NCBI RefSeq assembly: GCF_023700745.1
Contig: NZ_JAMPYG010000006.1
Location: 62,001-126,000 of the forward strand
Source: Rhodoferax sp.
Lineage (GTDB): Bacteria; Pseudomonadota; Gammaproteobacteria; Burkholderiales; Burkholderiaceae_C
Length of the DNA: 64,000 nt
Reading direction: 5' to 3'
Below, one piece after another: positions 52,438-60,654 of the stretch. Made by a program: the position numbers and the translations under genes. Below the pieces are notes generated by a model, which did no database searches, was not told the origin of the DNA, and saw nothing but the letters and a program-made list of their open reading frames with translations. The number at the start of each line of letters is the position of its first letter. The stretch's first letter is position 1.

Positions 52438-53124
52438 TCACAGTGCACCGAAGACTTTCTTCAGCAAGCTGCTGCTTGCCCCCAGCGGGTTTGAACGCAA
52501 GGACTTTTCTTGTTCAGCAATCACTGCGAATAATCCATCCAGACTCTTCTGGGTCACATAACTGTCCAGATCGGCATTCTTCTGGTCGATCAGGCCGACG
52601 CTGGCGGCCTTTCCCGCGATGCTGTTGTACTTATCGCCAAGTTGCACTTTTTGCGTCGCCTTCTTGACGATGGGTCCGAACTTCTGTGTCAAAGCGTCGC
52701 TCGACGTTCGTCTGAAATACTGAGATACGCTGTCGTCACCACCAGTGAGAATGTCTTTTGCGTCTCTGACTGACATTTTCTTGATGGAATCCAACAGAAT
52801 TGGCCCAGTTTGGGCGACAGCAGCTTCGGCCGCATGGTTCATCGTTTCGATCAGTTCGTCGGCCTGTTTTCCCATACCAAAAGTACGCAACAATCCTTCA
52901 ACGCGATTGAGCGGATCTGGCAATGGGATTTTGACCTTGCTGTTGTCCAGGAACCCATTTTCCTTGCCAAGTGATGACACGGCGTATTTGGCGCCCGTCG
53001 TCAGTGCTTCCTTGACGCTGGCACTGGCATCACTGCTACTGATGTCGGACAGTCCTGCGGCTTGAATAAATGTCGTGGCCAGCCCGACACTCAGAGCAAC
53101 AATGAATTTCGTGATCTTTTTCAC
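52438..53124 (-). CDS. DUF4197 secreted protein
   Basis: The 228-residue protein has a signal peptide (MKKITKFIVALSVGLATTF, cleavage near IQAAG) and the DUF4197 pattern: SDASASVKEALTTGAKYAVSSLGKENGFLDN, IPLPDPL, MNHAAEAAV, AKDILTGGDDSVSQYFRR and a C-terminal KSLDGLFAVIAEQEKSLRSNP. The function is unknown; it would be periplasmic or a lipoprotein-like secreted protein. It is followed upstream by the second mscL copy on the same strand. Confidence 0.9.
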   Translation of the reverse strand: MKKITKFIVALSVGLATTFIQAAGLSDISSSDASASVKEALTTGAKYAVSSLGKENGFLDNSKVKIPLPDPLNRVEGLLRTFGMGKQADELIETMNHAAEAAVAQTGPILLDSIKKMSVRDAKDILTGGDDSVSQYFRRTSSDALTQKFGPIVKKATQKVQLGDKYNSIAGKAASVGLIDQKNADLDSYVTQKSLDGLFAVIAEQEKSLRSNPLGASSSLLKKVFGAL

Positions 53125-53237
53125 AGGAGAGTCCTTTTAAAAGGTCGCCTTGGGTGGTTAAACCTCGGGTGTCAGGAATTGAATCAAGAATACAGCTAAC
53201 CGATATTGGCAAAAATCAAATCTACAGATCGGAGGAA

Positions 53238-53666
53238 TTACTTTGATAGCGCATCGCGAATCTGCCGCAACAGTACGATGTCTTCCGGCGTGGCCGGTGG
53301 TGGTGCAGTTGGCGATTCTTTCTTCATGCGGTTAATCTGTCGGATCATGATGAAGATGATGAATGCCAGGATCACGAAGTTCACAGCCACTGTGATGAAG
53401 TTTCCGTAGGCGAAGACCGGAACGCCAGCCTTGGTCAGTGCCTCATAGGTCATTGGGCCCTTGAATGCCGCTGGCGGGTCAGAAAGCAGAATAAAGTAGT
53501 TGGAGAAATCAAGACCGCCCACGACCCTGCCGACCAAGGGCATGATGAGATCTTTGACGATTGAATCAACAATCTTGCCGAATGCCGCGCCAATGATGAC
53601 ACCCACCGCGAGGTCAACCACATTGCCTTTCATGGCAAACTCTTTGAAGTCAGATGCAATGCTCAT
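53238..53666 (-). CDS. mscL: Large-conductance mechanosensitive channel, copy 2
   Basis: This 142-residue MscL differs from copy 1 (35670-36107) mainly by conservative changes and a shorter Pro/Ala linker; both start MSIAS, share the long first helix and end [16 protein letters not shown]. It is on the opposite strand and lies in the accessory stress cluster, so it may have been acquired from a near relative or arisen by duplication. Confidence 0.96.
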   Translation of the reverse strand: MSIASDFKEFAMKGNVVDLAVGVIIGAAFGKIVDSIVKDLIMPLVGRVVGGLDFSNYFILLSDPPAAFKGPMTYEALTKAGVPVFAYGNFITVAVNFVILAFIIFIMIRQINRMKKESPTAPPPATPEDIVLLRQIRDALSK

Positions 53667-53894
53667 TTGATGCTTTCGTTAAGTGATGCGGACAATGTTT
53701 TTCGGTGACAGCACTTCATGAATCCCGATGCTTACAGAGTTGTTGTTTTTATCGATTATTCGGCGGACATTGTGGATCAATCAGCCATATAAAACAATGC
53801 GACGTAATGGTTACGCTTCGTTAGATTGTCAAAAAGCAACATGGCCGTAATTCAGTAAACTTGCAGCCTTCACTTTTTCCGAAAGGACTTCATC

Positions 53895-54311
53895 ATGGGT
53901 TTGTTCGATCAGATTCTTAGCGCAACGGGAGGTCTGTCAGATCAACAGGGCGAAGGCGGTAGCTCACCGTTCGGCGCAATTCTGCAATTGGTCAACAACC
54001 CTCAGACCGGTGGCATTTCTGGAATCCTTCAGTCCTTTGAAGCAGGTGGTATGGGCGAAGTTGTTAAGTCCTGGGTCTCGACGGGCCAAAATCAATCTAT
54101 TTCCGCTGAACAAATCCAAAGCGTGCTGGGCAGCGAGCAAATCAAAAATTTTGCCAGCCAATTGGGCATTGACCCCGATCAGGCGTCAGCCCGCCTCGCT
54201 GAATATCTGCCACAAGTGATTGATAAGCTTACACCGAACGGCACACTCCCTGAAGGTGGAGATCTCTTGGCGCAGGGGATGAATCTGCTGAAGGGAAAGT
54301 TCTTTGCCTGA
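53895..54311 (+). CDS. YidB family protein (DUF937)
   Basis: The 138-residue protein reads MGLFDQILSATGGL with a Gly-rich linker, GGISGILQSFEAGGMGEVVKSWV, and SAEQIQSVLGSEQIKNFASQLG, then LAEYLPQVIDKLTPNGTLP, all typical of YidB. It is a soluble helical protein of unknown function, often near stress genes. It ends 34 bases before a bidirectional terminator. Confidence 0.92.
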   Translation: MGLFDQILSATGGLSDQQGEGGSSPFGAILQLVNNPQTGGISGILQSFEAGGMGEVVKSWVSTGQNQSISAEQIQSVLGSEQIKNFASQLGIDPDQASARLAEYLPQVIDKLTPNGTLPEGGDLLAQGMNLLKGKFFA

Positions 54312-54344
54312 ATGGCATGAGTGTGCCCATGTTCGGCACATCAA

Positions 54345-54373
54345 TAAAAAAGGGCGCTATTGCGCCCTTTTTT
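54345..54373. terminator. Bidirectional rho-independent terminator
   Basis: AAAAAAGGGCGC and GCGCCCTTTTTT form a stem around a TATT loop, with A and T runs on both sides. It serves both the yidB-like gene (plus) and the converging secreted-protein gene (minus). Confidence 0.9.
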
Positions 54374-54387
54374 GAAAGTAGGTCGAG

Positions 54388-54771
54388 TTATTTCGTGCAA
54401 GCCTTGCCGTGGTCAGCGTGGCTGCCCTTGGCCTTTGCCTCGGCTTCCGTCATGTACTCACCGGCCTTTGTCTTACCGTAGAATTTTGAACCTTCGCAGT
54501 GGTAGACCTTAGATCCGGAATTTACCCAGACCTTGCCGGCTCCGCCACCAACTGCAGTTTTTGCAGTCACTGAGGTCTTGGCAGCGGCGCTTGCCGCGGG
54601 AACTGCAGTCTTTGCAGCCACAGTGGTTGCAGGCTTGGCAAGCGTTGCTGTAGCCGCTGCAGAAGTCGTGACAGGTACGCTGGCTTTTGCAGCGGGGGCT
54701 GTAGTTTGTGCGAATGCTGCTGCGCAGCAAAACATACTGACAGCGATAGAGAGAGTACGAACAGATTTCAT
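54388..54771 (-). CDS. Secreted Ala/Thr-rich protein with C-terminal HCEGSKFYGKT domain
   Basis: The 127-residue protein starts MKSVRTLSIAVSMFCCAAAFA (signal peptide), continues with an Ala/Thr/Lys low-complexity stretch (about 22-80) and ends in a compact domain KVWVNSGSKVYHCEGSKFYG and EYMTEAEAKAKGSHADHGKAC. This C-terminal domain occurs in many small secreted betaproteobacterial proteins of unknown role. ATG 54771 was taken over a start four codons earlier. It is one of three Ala-rich exported proteins in the window. Confidence 0.78.
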   Translation of the reverse strand: MKSVRTLSIAVSMFCCAAAFAQTTAPAAKASVPVTTSAAATATLAKPATTVAAKTAVPAASAAAKTSVTAKTAVGGGAGKVWVNSGSKVYHCEGSKFYGKTKAGEYMTEAEAKAKGSHADHGKACTK

Positions 54772-54864
54772 TTTGTTTCCCATGTAGGTTGGCGGTGAGT
54801 GTCAAACTGAGTGGGCAGAATACCCACCCTCTTGAGGCGGGCATCACCCGCCTTCAATTGGCGA

Positions 54865-55086
54865 TTACTGCGCAGCAGAGGCCTTCTTGGCGACTTTCTT
54901 CGCAGCATGCTTTTTCACAGCGTGCTTCTTGACTGTTTTCTTGGCAGGCGTGGTCGCCGAAGCAGAGGTGCCGGCAGCTGCAGACGTGGCAGTTGATGCT
55001 GCGGGTGCTACGGGTGCAGCTGCAAATGACAGGCTGGACCCCAAGAGGCCGGCGGCGATGCAAAGAGCGGTAATGCTTGATTTCAT
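54865..55086 (-). CDS. Small exported Ala/Lys-rich protein (paralogue B)
   Basis: The 73-residue product starts MKSSITALCIAAGLLGSSL, nearly the same signal peptide as paralogue A at 25909-26181, has a shorter Ala/Thr/Ser middle and ends in the basic tail KKTVKKHAVKKHAAKKVAKK. The upstream region carries the same four-site CTTAG promoter, so both proteins belong to one regulon. Function unknown. Confidence 0.8.
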   Translation of the reverse strand: MKSSITALCIAAGLLGSSLSFAAAPVAPAASTATSAAAGTSASATTPAKKTVKKHAVKKHAAKKVAKKASAAQ

Positions 55087-55152
55087 GATGGATCCTTTGA
55101 TGGCTGGTTGAGGTCAGTGACGGCTAGGTTGGTTGCTAGCCAACTGAGCGCA

Positions 55153-55206
55153 ACTGTATGAACTCGGACTTAGGCTCGCCTTAGGGTTGCCTTAGCCGCG
55201 GCTTAG
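55153..55206 (-). promoter_or_regulatory. Second promoter with four CTTAG half-sites
   Basis: CTTAG lies at 55169, 55180, 55191 and 55202, again 11 bases apart, followed in gene direction by 10 bases and TACAGT (55158-55153). The distance to the start codon (83 bases from the nearest half-site) nearly equals that at paralogue A (85 bases). Confidence 0.78.
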
Positions 55207-55479
55207 GGAGTGGCAGTGCTGCTTTGGTAACAGCGTGACAATACAGGATCGAATGAAGGCTGAGGAAGAAGGCAAAGTTCAGTGTGCTGCTGAACCATGT
55301 CCCTGTTGACGTTCGAGGGAATGCATTCTTGGCGATCAAGCGCAATCCGGTTCGATGGCGGTAGCTTCACTGTCTGTGCGTGGTTCGAAAGAGACTGACC
55401 CGGCCTCACTGCTGGGCTCTTAACCTGATTCGTGAATACGATGGTGAGGGCAATGTAGCAAGGGTTTACCCGTGTACGT
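55207..55479. other. Intergenic, no gene seen
   Basis: No supported gene or signal; open frames here lack family features. It lies upstream of the CTTAG promoter. Confidence 0.4.
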
Positions 55480-55584
55480 AGCCGACGGCAGACTGATACA
55501 GTCTGAGATGATTTCATGATGCTTGTCTCAGCTTGAGCAGCGAGAACAAGAATTTGCCCAACCTTACCCGCTGGGCTTTTTTTT
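55480..55584 (+). ncRNA. Possible small RNA ending in a terminator
   Basis: A hairpin CTGAGA/TCTCAG (55503-55508 with 55526-55531) is followed by a second hairpin GCCCA/TGGGC (55556-55577) and eight T. No gene ends here on the plus strand, so the terminator may close a small transcript. The 5' end is not defined. Confidence 0.35.
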
Positions 55585-55783
55585 GGCTGAAAGTTGATGG
55601 ATGTAACTGCTGTTGCTGTAGCCGCTTACACTGAACCTAACGCGCCAAAGCTCTACTCTACCTACCGGAGCCGGTCAAAATTTCATGAAGTCGTCCGCCA
55701 AAATCGAACGTCAAGTCTGGAGAAAGTTCTGGATCTGCAACGCAGCGTTAAGTGTCGTTCACCACAGGCAGCATTCGGGAAGT

Positions 55784-56101
55784 CTAGCGTGGTTGAAAGG
55801 CAATGAGGCACATACCCGTCAAGGCGATGGCAACACCTGCCACATCCCAGATGGACGGGCGTATGCCATCAACAGCCCAAAGCCAGGCAATAGCAACGCT
55901 GATGTAGACCCCGCCGTAGGCTGCGTACACCCGTCCGGATGCAGCCGGATGCAGAGTCAGAAGCCAGGCAAATGCGGCAAGACTTGCCGCAGCAGGCAGA
56001 AGAAGCCATGCGGAGCTACCTTGTCGCAGCCACAACCACGGCAAATAGCAGCCGACAATTTCCGCAATCGCCGTGGCGAGATAGAGGAAAAAAGTCTTCA
56101 T
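55784..56101 (-). CDS. YnfA family membrane protein
   Basis: The 105-residue protein has four hydrophobic helices and the UPF0060/YnfA pattern: [46 protein letters not shown] and [17 protein letters not shown]. It is the last gene of the manganese-riboswitch operon; its ATG overlaps the stop of the CDF gene. YnfA proteins resemble small multidrug resistance exporters; the substrate is unknown. Confidence 0.93.
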   Translation of the reverse strand: MKTFFLYLATAIAEIVGCYLPWLWLRQGSSAWLLLPAAASLAAFAWLLTLHPAASGRVYAAYGGVYISVAIAWLWAVDGIRPSIWDVAGVAIALTGMCLIAFQPR

Positions 56102-57087
56102 ACCAACGATTTTGCAGTTCTTGAATGCTCATCGGGGCAGTAGTGATGGATTTCGATGGTGGAATGCACAATTTCTTCGTGTACCGACAGCCGCTCACGG
56201 ACAACATCGGGGGTCAGCGTCAAATCGTGGGTCACCACAGTCAAAGCGCACGAATAGACCGCCTTGCCCACGCGCCAGACGTGCAGGTCTGTGATTCGCG
56301 TCTCACCTGAATCTGCAGCCGTCTCCACCACTTCTCGAATTTCATCAACCACCGGATGATCCATCTCACGGTCAAGCAGCACCTTGCCCGTATCGACGAT
56401 GAGTCCTTTGGCCCATACTGCGACCAATACAGCACCAACCATTCCCATGACCGGGTCCAGCCAGGACCACCCGTAGATCCATCCCCCAAACAAGGCCACG
56501 ATGGCGAGTACCGAGGTGGCGGCGTCAGCAATCACATGCACGTAGGCTGATTTCAGGTTGAGGTCGTGATGGTCTCCATGGTCGTGGTGATGATCGTGAC
56601 CATGCGAATGGCCGTGACCATGATCGTGATGATGGGCTTTTCCGAGGATGACAGCGCAGACGACGTTGACGACCAGTCCAAGAATGGCAATCACGATCGC
56701 TTCTTTGTACTGGATTGACTGGGGCGTGATGATCCGCTCCGTTGATCCGACCAGCATCATGACCGCAACGCCAAGCAGGAATATCGCACTGGCGAATCCG
56801 CCCAGCACCTCAATCTTCCAGGTGCCAAACGCAAATCGTGGATCTTTTGAATATTTGCGAGCCGTCGAGTAGGCCAGCGTCGACAGGCCGATTGCCACGG
56901 CATGGGAACTCATGTGCCAACCGTCAGCCAAGAGGGCCATGGAGTTGAACCACCAGCCAGCGGTAATTTCGACCACCATCATGGCCGCTGTGATCCACAT
57001 CACGATGCGCGTGCTGCGTTCGGCAACATCGCTGCCGGAATCAAAGACATGGTCGTGTACCCAACGAGAGAGGTTTTCCGTGTGCAT
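56098..57087 (-). CDS. dmeF: CDF-family metal efflux transporter, DmeF-like
   Basis: The 329-residue cation diffusion facilitator begins [15 protein letters not shown], the DmeF-type N-terminus, has six membrane helices, a His-rich cytoplasmic loop (residues about 150-180, [18 protein letters not shown]) and a C-terminal cytoplasmic domain with DLHVWRVG. Metal-site residues in helix 5 (HVIADAATS) are present. DmeF proteins export Co(II)/Ni(II), but the gene is cotranscribed with a TMEM165-type protein behind a manganese riboswitch, so Mn export is possible. ATG 57087 is chosen over 57102. Confidence 0.9.
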   Translation of the reverse strand: MHTENLSRWVHDHVFDSGSDVAERSTRIVMWITAAMMVVEITAGWWFNSMALLADGWHMSSHAVAIGLSTLAYSTARKYSKDPRFAFGTWKIEVLGGFASAIFLLGVAVMMLVGSTERIITPQSIQYKEAIVIAILGLVVNVVCAVILGKAHHHDHGHGHSHGHDHHHDHGDHHDLNLKSAYVHVIADAATSVLAIVALFGGWIYGWSWLDPVMGMVGAVLVAVWAKGLIVDTGKVLLDREMDHPVVDEIREVVETAADSGETRITDLHVWRVGKAVYSCALTVVTHDLTLTPDVVRERLSVHEEIVHSTIEIHHYCPDEHSRTAKSLV

Positions 57088-57098
57088 GTATTTACTTT

Positions 57099-57677
57099 TC
57101 AAAATCCGAGACTGGAACCTGCACCCAGCAGAGTGGCGATGCCCAGAAGCGCGAAGATCGCAGCGGCAATCGAATGCACCAGCTTCATCGGGATTCTGTC
57201 GGCAAGCTTGTCACCGACAAACACAGCAGGCACATCGGCGATCAACATACCCAGCGTGGTGCCGATCACCACCAGCAACGGTGATGCGTAGTGAGCGGCC
57301 ATTGCAACGGTGGCAATCTGCGTCTTGTCACCCATTTCTGCGAGGAAGAAGGTGATCAGCGTGGCACCAAAAACACCAAAGCGTTTGGCGACCTGGGTTT
57401 CCTCCTCTTCGATCTTGTCGGGGATCATCGTCCAGACGGCCATGCCAATGAACGAGATACCAAGCACCCAGCGCAAGACTTCGGGTGTGACTGTGCTGGT
57501 GATCCAGGCACCCAATGCCCCTGCGAGGCCATGGTTGACGATGGTTGCCACCAAGATGCCCAGAATGATCGGAACAGGCTTTTTAAAGCGTGCAGCCAGG
57601 ATGAATGCCAGGAGCTGAGTCTTGTCGCCAATTTCGGCAAGGGCGACAACTCCGGTGGAGACGAATAGAGATTCCAT
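57099..57677 (-). CDS. TMEM165/GDT1 family (UPF0016) Mn exporter
   Basis: The 192-residue protein has two inverted membrane repeats, each with the ExGDKT signature: ALAEIGDKTQLLAFILAARF near residue 13 and FLAEMGDKTQIATVAMAAHY near 110. This is the full two-repeat GDT1 form, known bacterial members of which export manganese (for example MneA). ATG 57677 was chosen; the open frame upstream overlaps the riboswitch. The dmeF-like gene follows after 11 bases. Confidence 0.93.
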   Translation of the reverse strand: MESLFVSTGVVALAEIGDKTQLLAFILAARFKKPVPIILGILVATIVNHGLAGALGAWITSTVTPEVLRWVLGISFIGMAVWTMIPDKIEEEETQVAKRFGVFGATLITFFLAEMGDKTQIATVAMAAHYASPLLVVIGTTLGMLIADVPAVFVGDKLADRIPMKLVHSIAAAIFALLGIATLLGAGSSLGF

Positions 57678-57706
57678 GAATGTTTCCAGGCCGGATACGA
57701 ACGATT

Positions 57707-57850
57707 GACCACCACGCATCCCCGGCCAAGTCGGAGGCGTTGTGGTCAAAGGTCTTGCCAGGTGCGGGAACTGCTTACGCCATGACCTGCGGGCCAAGTG
57801 TGTTGACGTAAGCCTCTTCGAGGCGAAGAGCGGCTACTCCCCAATGACGA
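57707..57850 (-). promoter_or_regulatory. yybP-ykoY manganese riboswitch
   Basis: On the minus strand the conserved GGGGAGTAGC lies at 57842-57833, followed by ACGTCAACA and, on the other side of the structure, GGCAAGACCTTTG (about 57759-57747). These are the L1/L3 elements of the yybP-ykoY motif, which binds Mn(II). The downstream GACCAC/GTGGTC hairpin (57747-57707) is a likely expression platform before the GDT1-type gene. It should turn on the exporter operon at high Mn. Confidence 0.88.
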
Positions 57851-58180
57851 GCTAAGTCTAACATGGTGATCTCGATTGGTTGACGGCTACACCGGATTGA
57901 TGACCGTCGGCTAGTATGCCAATGGCTGGTTTAGATCATGCAGTTTGGAGATCTGTACAGCCGCAATGGGTCTTAAAAGGTCCGACGGTGTGAAATCTTG
58001 AGTGGCAGCTGACCCTCATCCACGGCGATTTCACACCTCAAACTGGCTGCTCCAAAGCTGACGCTCAGCGGTTGCGGGTAAACAGCATCAAGACTATCAA
58101 ATCAGGCGCTTGCCCGAAGCTCCAAAGCTTGCTGAGCCGAATCGCCATATTTCACGCCAATTGTGTGATCCCCGGTTGCG
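57851..58180. other. Intergenic, no gene seen
   Basis: The region holds the likely promoter of the riboswitch operon at its left side. No other gene or repeat is recognised. Confidence 0.4.
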
Positions 58181-58804
58181 TCAAGCCTCAGTGTCCTCTG
58201 CCATCTCCAGCGCGTCATCAACGTCAATGCCCAGGTAACGCACTGTGCTTTCAATTTTGGCGTGACCAAGTAAAAGTTGCACAGCCCGGAGATTTTTGGT
58301 TCGCCGGTAGATGAGCGATGCCTTGGTCCGCCGCATGGAATGCGTGCCGTAGGAGGCTGGGTCGAGGCCAATTTGTTGCACCCAACTGTCCACGATGCGT
58401 GCGTACTGACGGGTTCCCAAATGCGGAGAGGCATGGATTCGACTTGGAAAGAGAAAGTCTTCAGATTTCAGTTTGGCGTCTTTGATCCAGGCGCTCACCG
58501 CTTCCCGTGTCGACTCAGTTATTTCGAATTGGACTGGTCTGGCAGTCTTCTGTTGCATGATGATGGCGCGCGCAGCCACGCGATCACCGTGACAGATGTC
58601 GCGAACCTTGAGTTTGACCAGATCGCAAGCCCGTAGCTTGCTGTCGAGCCCCAAATCAAACAAGGCCAACTCCCTGACCCGATGTTCGACTTGCAATCGC
58701 ACGCGGATGGCCCAGATTTCCTTCAGCTTGAATGGTGCCTTTTGGCCCACCAGCTTGTCCTTGTTCCACGGTTCGTGGTGGGACTTGTTGCGAGATTCGT
58801 CCAT
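58181..58804 (-). CDS. Small tyrosine recombinase/integrase
   Basis: The 207-residue protein is a tyrosine recombinase catalytic domain without the usual N-terminal arm and core-binding domain. Catalytic elements are visible: SKLRACDLVKLKV (first Arg), GTHSMRRTKASLIY (HxxR), LLLGHAKIEST (second His) and VRYLGID (Tyr near residue 192). Stand-alone recombinases of this size occur in proteobacteria with unknown sites. ATG 58804 has AAGGAGTT upstream, a strong ribosome binding site. Whether it serves the island is unknown. Confidence 0.88.
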   Translation of the reverse strand: MDESRNKSHHEPWNKDKLVGQKAPFKLKEIWAIRVRLQVEHRVRELALFDLGLDSKLRACDLVKLKVRDICHGDRVAARAIIMQQKTARPVQFEITESTREAVSAWIKDAKLKSEDFLFPSRIHASPHLGTRQYARIVDSWVQQIGLDPASYGTHSMRRTKASLIYRRTKNLRAVQLLLGHAKIESTVRYLGIDVDDALEMAEDTEA

Positions 58805-59130
58805 GATGAACTCCTTGTAGTTAAAAGGAATTCAACTCTCCTGCTTTTTGACTGGAGTGGCCATGCTGATCGTCAGCTTTGGAGCAGGCAGTTTGAAATT
58901 TCAGATTGTCATCAAAAATGGAATGCGACCGCCCATGCCAACCTCGGACTGGCTCTTGAAGACCCTAAGCAGTCGTCCGTGGCCGGCAGCTTCCTGGATA
59001 CCAATTCGACTCCGGTCGGGGAGCGGTTCGTGTCGGTCGGCACCGTGCCCACAGTCGTCATTTCAGATGAAGGCATGACTTTCAGCGCGGGGAACCGGCC
59101 TTCACGCAGACACGCTACTGCGAGGCTTGG
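58805..59130. other. Intergenic, no gene seen
   Basis: No supported gene. It contains the promoter of the recombinase gene at its left edge. Confidence 0.4.
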
Positions 59131-59481
59131 GTGATTCGCCGTGGTTTCGACGGCACTGCGACGGTCGAACTGCGCTGGGACACGGCCAAGAAGCGCCGCA
59201 TACTTTTTGTCAAGGGCGAGCCTTTGGCAGCAGACGTGCCGCAATCCATGACTTCCAGTCGCGACGAACGCGGCTGGCGAGCGACGTTCAACGGTGACGA
59301 GCAGGTAGTGCAACATTCGTTCTGTAATTTTCCGAATGAACATGAAGCCTTGAGCCGATGCATTGCGCAACAACTCCAGAACCAAAATCGGAATTTGCAA
59401 AATGGATGTTGCTTTATCATGGAACTGGTTTTAACGGGTGCAGTTCCCAAAGCCGGTGCAAGTCAAGTTGCCAACATTTAA
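59131..59481 (+). CDS. Hypothetical protein, uncertain
   Basis: An open frame of 116 codons begins with GTG at 59131. The first 65 residues (VELRWDTAKKRRILFVKGE, MTSSRDERGWRATFNGDE) look protein-like, but the tail after about residue 80 is unlike a folded domain and runs to 10 bases before dgkA. No family is recognised. The frame is open upstream to a TGA near 59070. It may be a fragment of a gene cut at both ends. Confidence 0.35.
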   Translation: MIRRGFDGTATVELRWDTAKKRRILFVKGEPLAADVPQSMTSSRDERGWRATFNGDEQVVQHSFCNFPNEHEALSRCIAQQLQNQNRNLQNGCCFIMELVLTGAVPKAGASQVANI

Positions 59482-59491
59482 GAGACAACCA

Positions 59492-59860
59492 ATGGAAAGC
59501 CCTTACAAAGGAAAAACAGGCATCAATCGCCTGGTCAATGCATTCAGCTACTCTTGCGCGGGCTTGCGCGAAGCCATTCGCCATGAAGATGCTTTCCGCC
59601 AGGAAGTTGTCCTCGCCGTGGTTTTGATTCCACTTGCTTTTTGGCTAGAAAGCCAACTGACAGGTCGGATTTTGATGATCTCAAGCGTGTTTTTGGTTCT
59701 TATCGTCGAGTTGCTCAATTCAGCCATCGAAGCAACGGTCGACCGCATCTCGCTCGAAGATCACCCGCTTGCCAAGCGCGCCAAGGACATTGGCAGCGCC
59801 TCGGTCCTGATCTGCCTGCTCAATCTCGTTACCGTCTGGGCATTGGTCTTACTGAACTGA
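59492..59860 (+). CDS. dgkA: Diacylglycerol kinase
   Basis: DgkA phosphorylates diacylglycerol to phosphatidic acid at the inner membrane. The 122-residue protein has the N-terminal amphipathic part, GLREAIRHEDAFRQEV, and the signature VELLNSAIEATVDR near residue 70, followed by AKRAKDIGSASVLICLL. It lies close to eptA, whose reaction releases diacylglycerol, so it likely recycles that product. ATG 59492 fits homologues. Confidence 0.95.
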   Translation: MESPYKGKTGINRLVNAFSYSCAGLREAIRHEDAFRQEVVLAVVLIPLAFWLESQLTGRILMISSVFLVLIVELLNSAIEATVDRISLEDHPLAKRAKDIGSASVLICLLNLVTVWALVLLN

Positions 59861-59862
59861 CA

Positions 59863-59949
59863 ATGAAAATTTTATTTATTTCCGATGTCTATTTTCCGGC
59901 TCTAGGCTGTTTTGTGAGGAATTTGACGTCACAGAAAACGATAAATTAA
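59863..59949 (+). pseudogene. Glycosyltransferase N-terminal fragment
   Basis: Right after dgkA (2 bases), a start codon opens MKILFISDVYFPALG, the typical beginning of GT4-type glycosyltransferases (MKILFISDVYFPRVNG in relatives), but the frame turns nonsense after 15 residues and stops at 59949. The rest of the gene is missing, with the cytochrome b561 gene following on the other strand. It is a deletion relic. Confidence 0.7.
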
Positions 59950-60003
59950 CACCTTGGATCTGGGCAGAGCCGATCTCAGCGTTTGCATGGCTTCATGTCC
60001 ATG

Positions 60004-60654
60004 TCACCATGCATGTTGCCACTGCCACACCCAGAACGACAAGACCGAACCCAGCAGCAAGACCGCAAAAAAAACATGGTTGCACCGAATCAAATCAGGC
60101 CCCGGACCTGCCGCGCGCCCGGTCAGCATCGGCACTGCAAGGTTTCGGCGTCGCAGCAAACTGAACACGATCACCGCCCCAACATGGGCCAAAAATGCCA
60201 ACAGCAAGAAGTTGCCAAAAAACTCGTGAACCGCCACCATCCATTCACCGGTCAACTCATGTTTCGCGACATAGCCCGTGACCACCACAGGCGCAATGAC
60301 CAGCAACAAGACGACCACGGAAAAAGCCATGCAGACGACTTGCAGCTTGCCGACCCCGCGACTCCAGGTCCGAAGGCCCCGCAGTTTACCCAATAATGCC
60401 GACAAGCGCGCATGGCGGGGGCCGGCCAAACCCCAGGCCAGGCGCATCAGCAGCAAGCCGCCCATGGTGTAGCCCAATGTCACATGCATCCATCCAAACA
60501 GCTCACTTTCGCGGGTGCTGTAGGCGCCAACAAAACTCAAGGCCAACAAGGCATGCAAAGCCCGCGTGAAGGCATCCACCGTGCGACGGCTGGGTGCGCA
60601 GGGCGGCAGTTTCGCCTCTCCAGATCCAGCTGGGCCGGCATACCCCATCTTCAT
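60004..60654 (-). CDS. Cytochrome b561 family protein
   Basis: The 216-residue membrane protein has four hydrophobic helices and histidines suited for two b-hemes: FTRALHALLALSF, GWMHVTLGYTMGG, AVHEFFGNFLLLAFLAHVGAV. It ends with a further helix. ATG 60654 overlaps the eptA stop codon, so translation is coupled. It may pass electrons between quinol and a periplasmic acceptor; a soluble partner is not seen. Confidence 0.87.
   Translation of the reverse strand: MKMGYAGPAGSGEAKLPPCAPSRRTVDAFTRALHALLALSFVGAYSTRESELFGWMHVTLGYTMGGLLLMRLAWGLAGPRHARLSALLGKLRGLRTWSRGVGKLQVVCMAFSVVVLLLVIAPVVVTGYVAKHELTGEWMVAVHEFFGNFLLLAFLAHVGAVIVFSLLRRRNLAVPMLTGRAAGPGPDLIRCNHVFFAVLLLGSVLSFWVWQWQHAW

Noticed and set aside
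55594-55806. 70-codon plus-strand frame before ynfA
   Set aside because: No ribosome binding site or family features, and it runs into the ynfA gene on the other strand.
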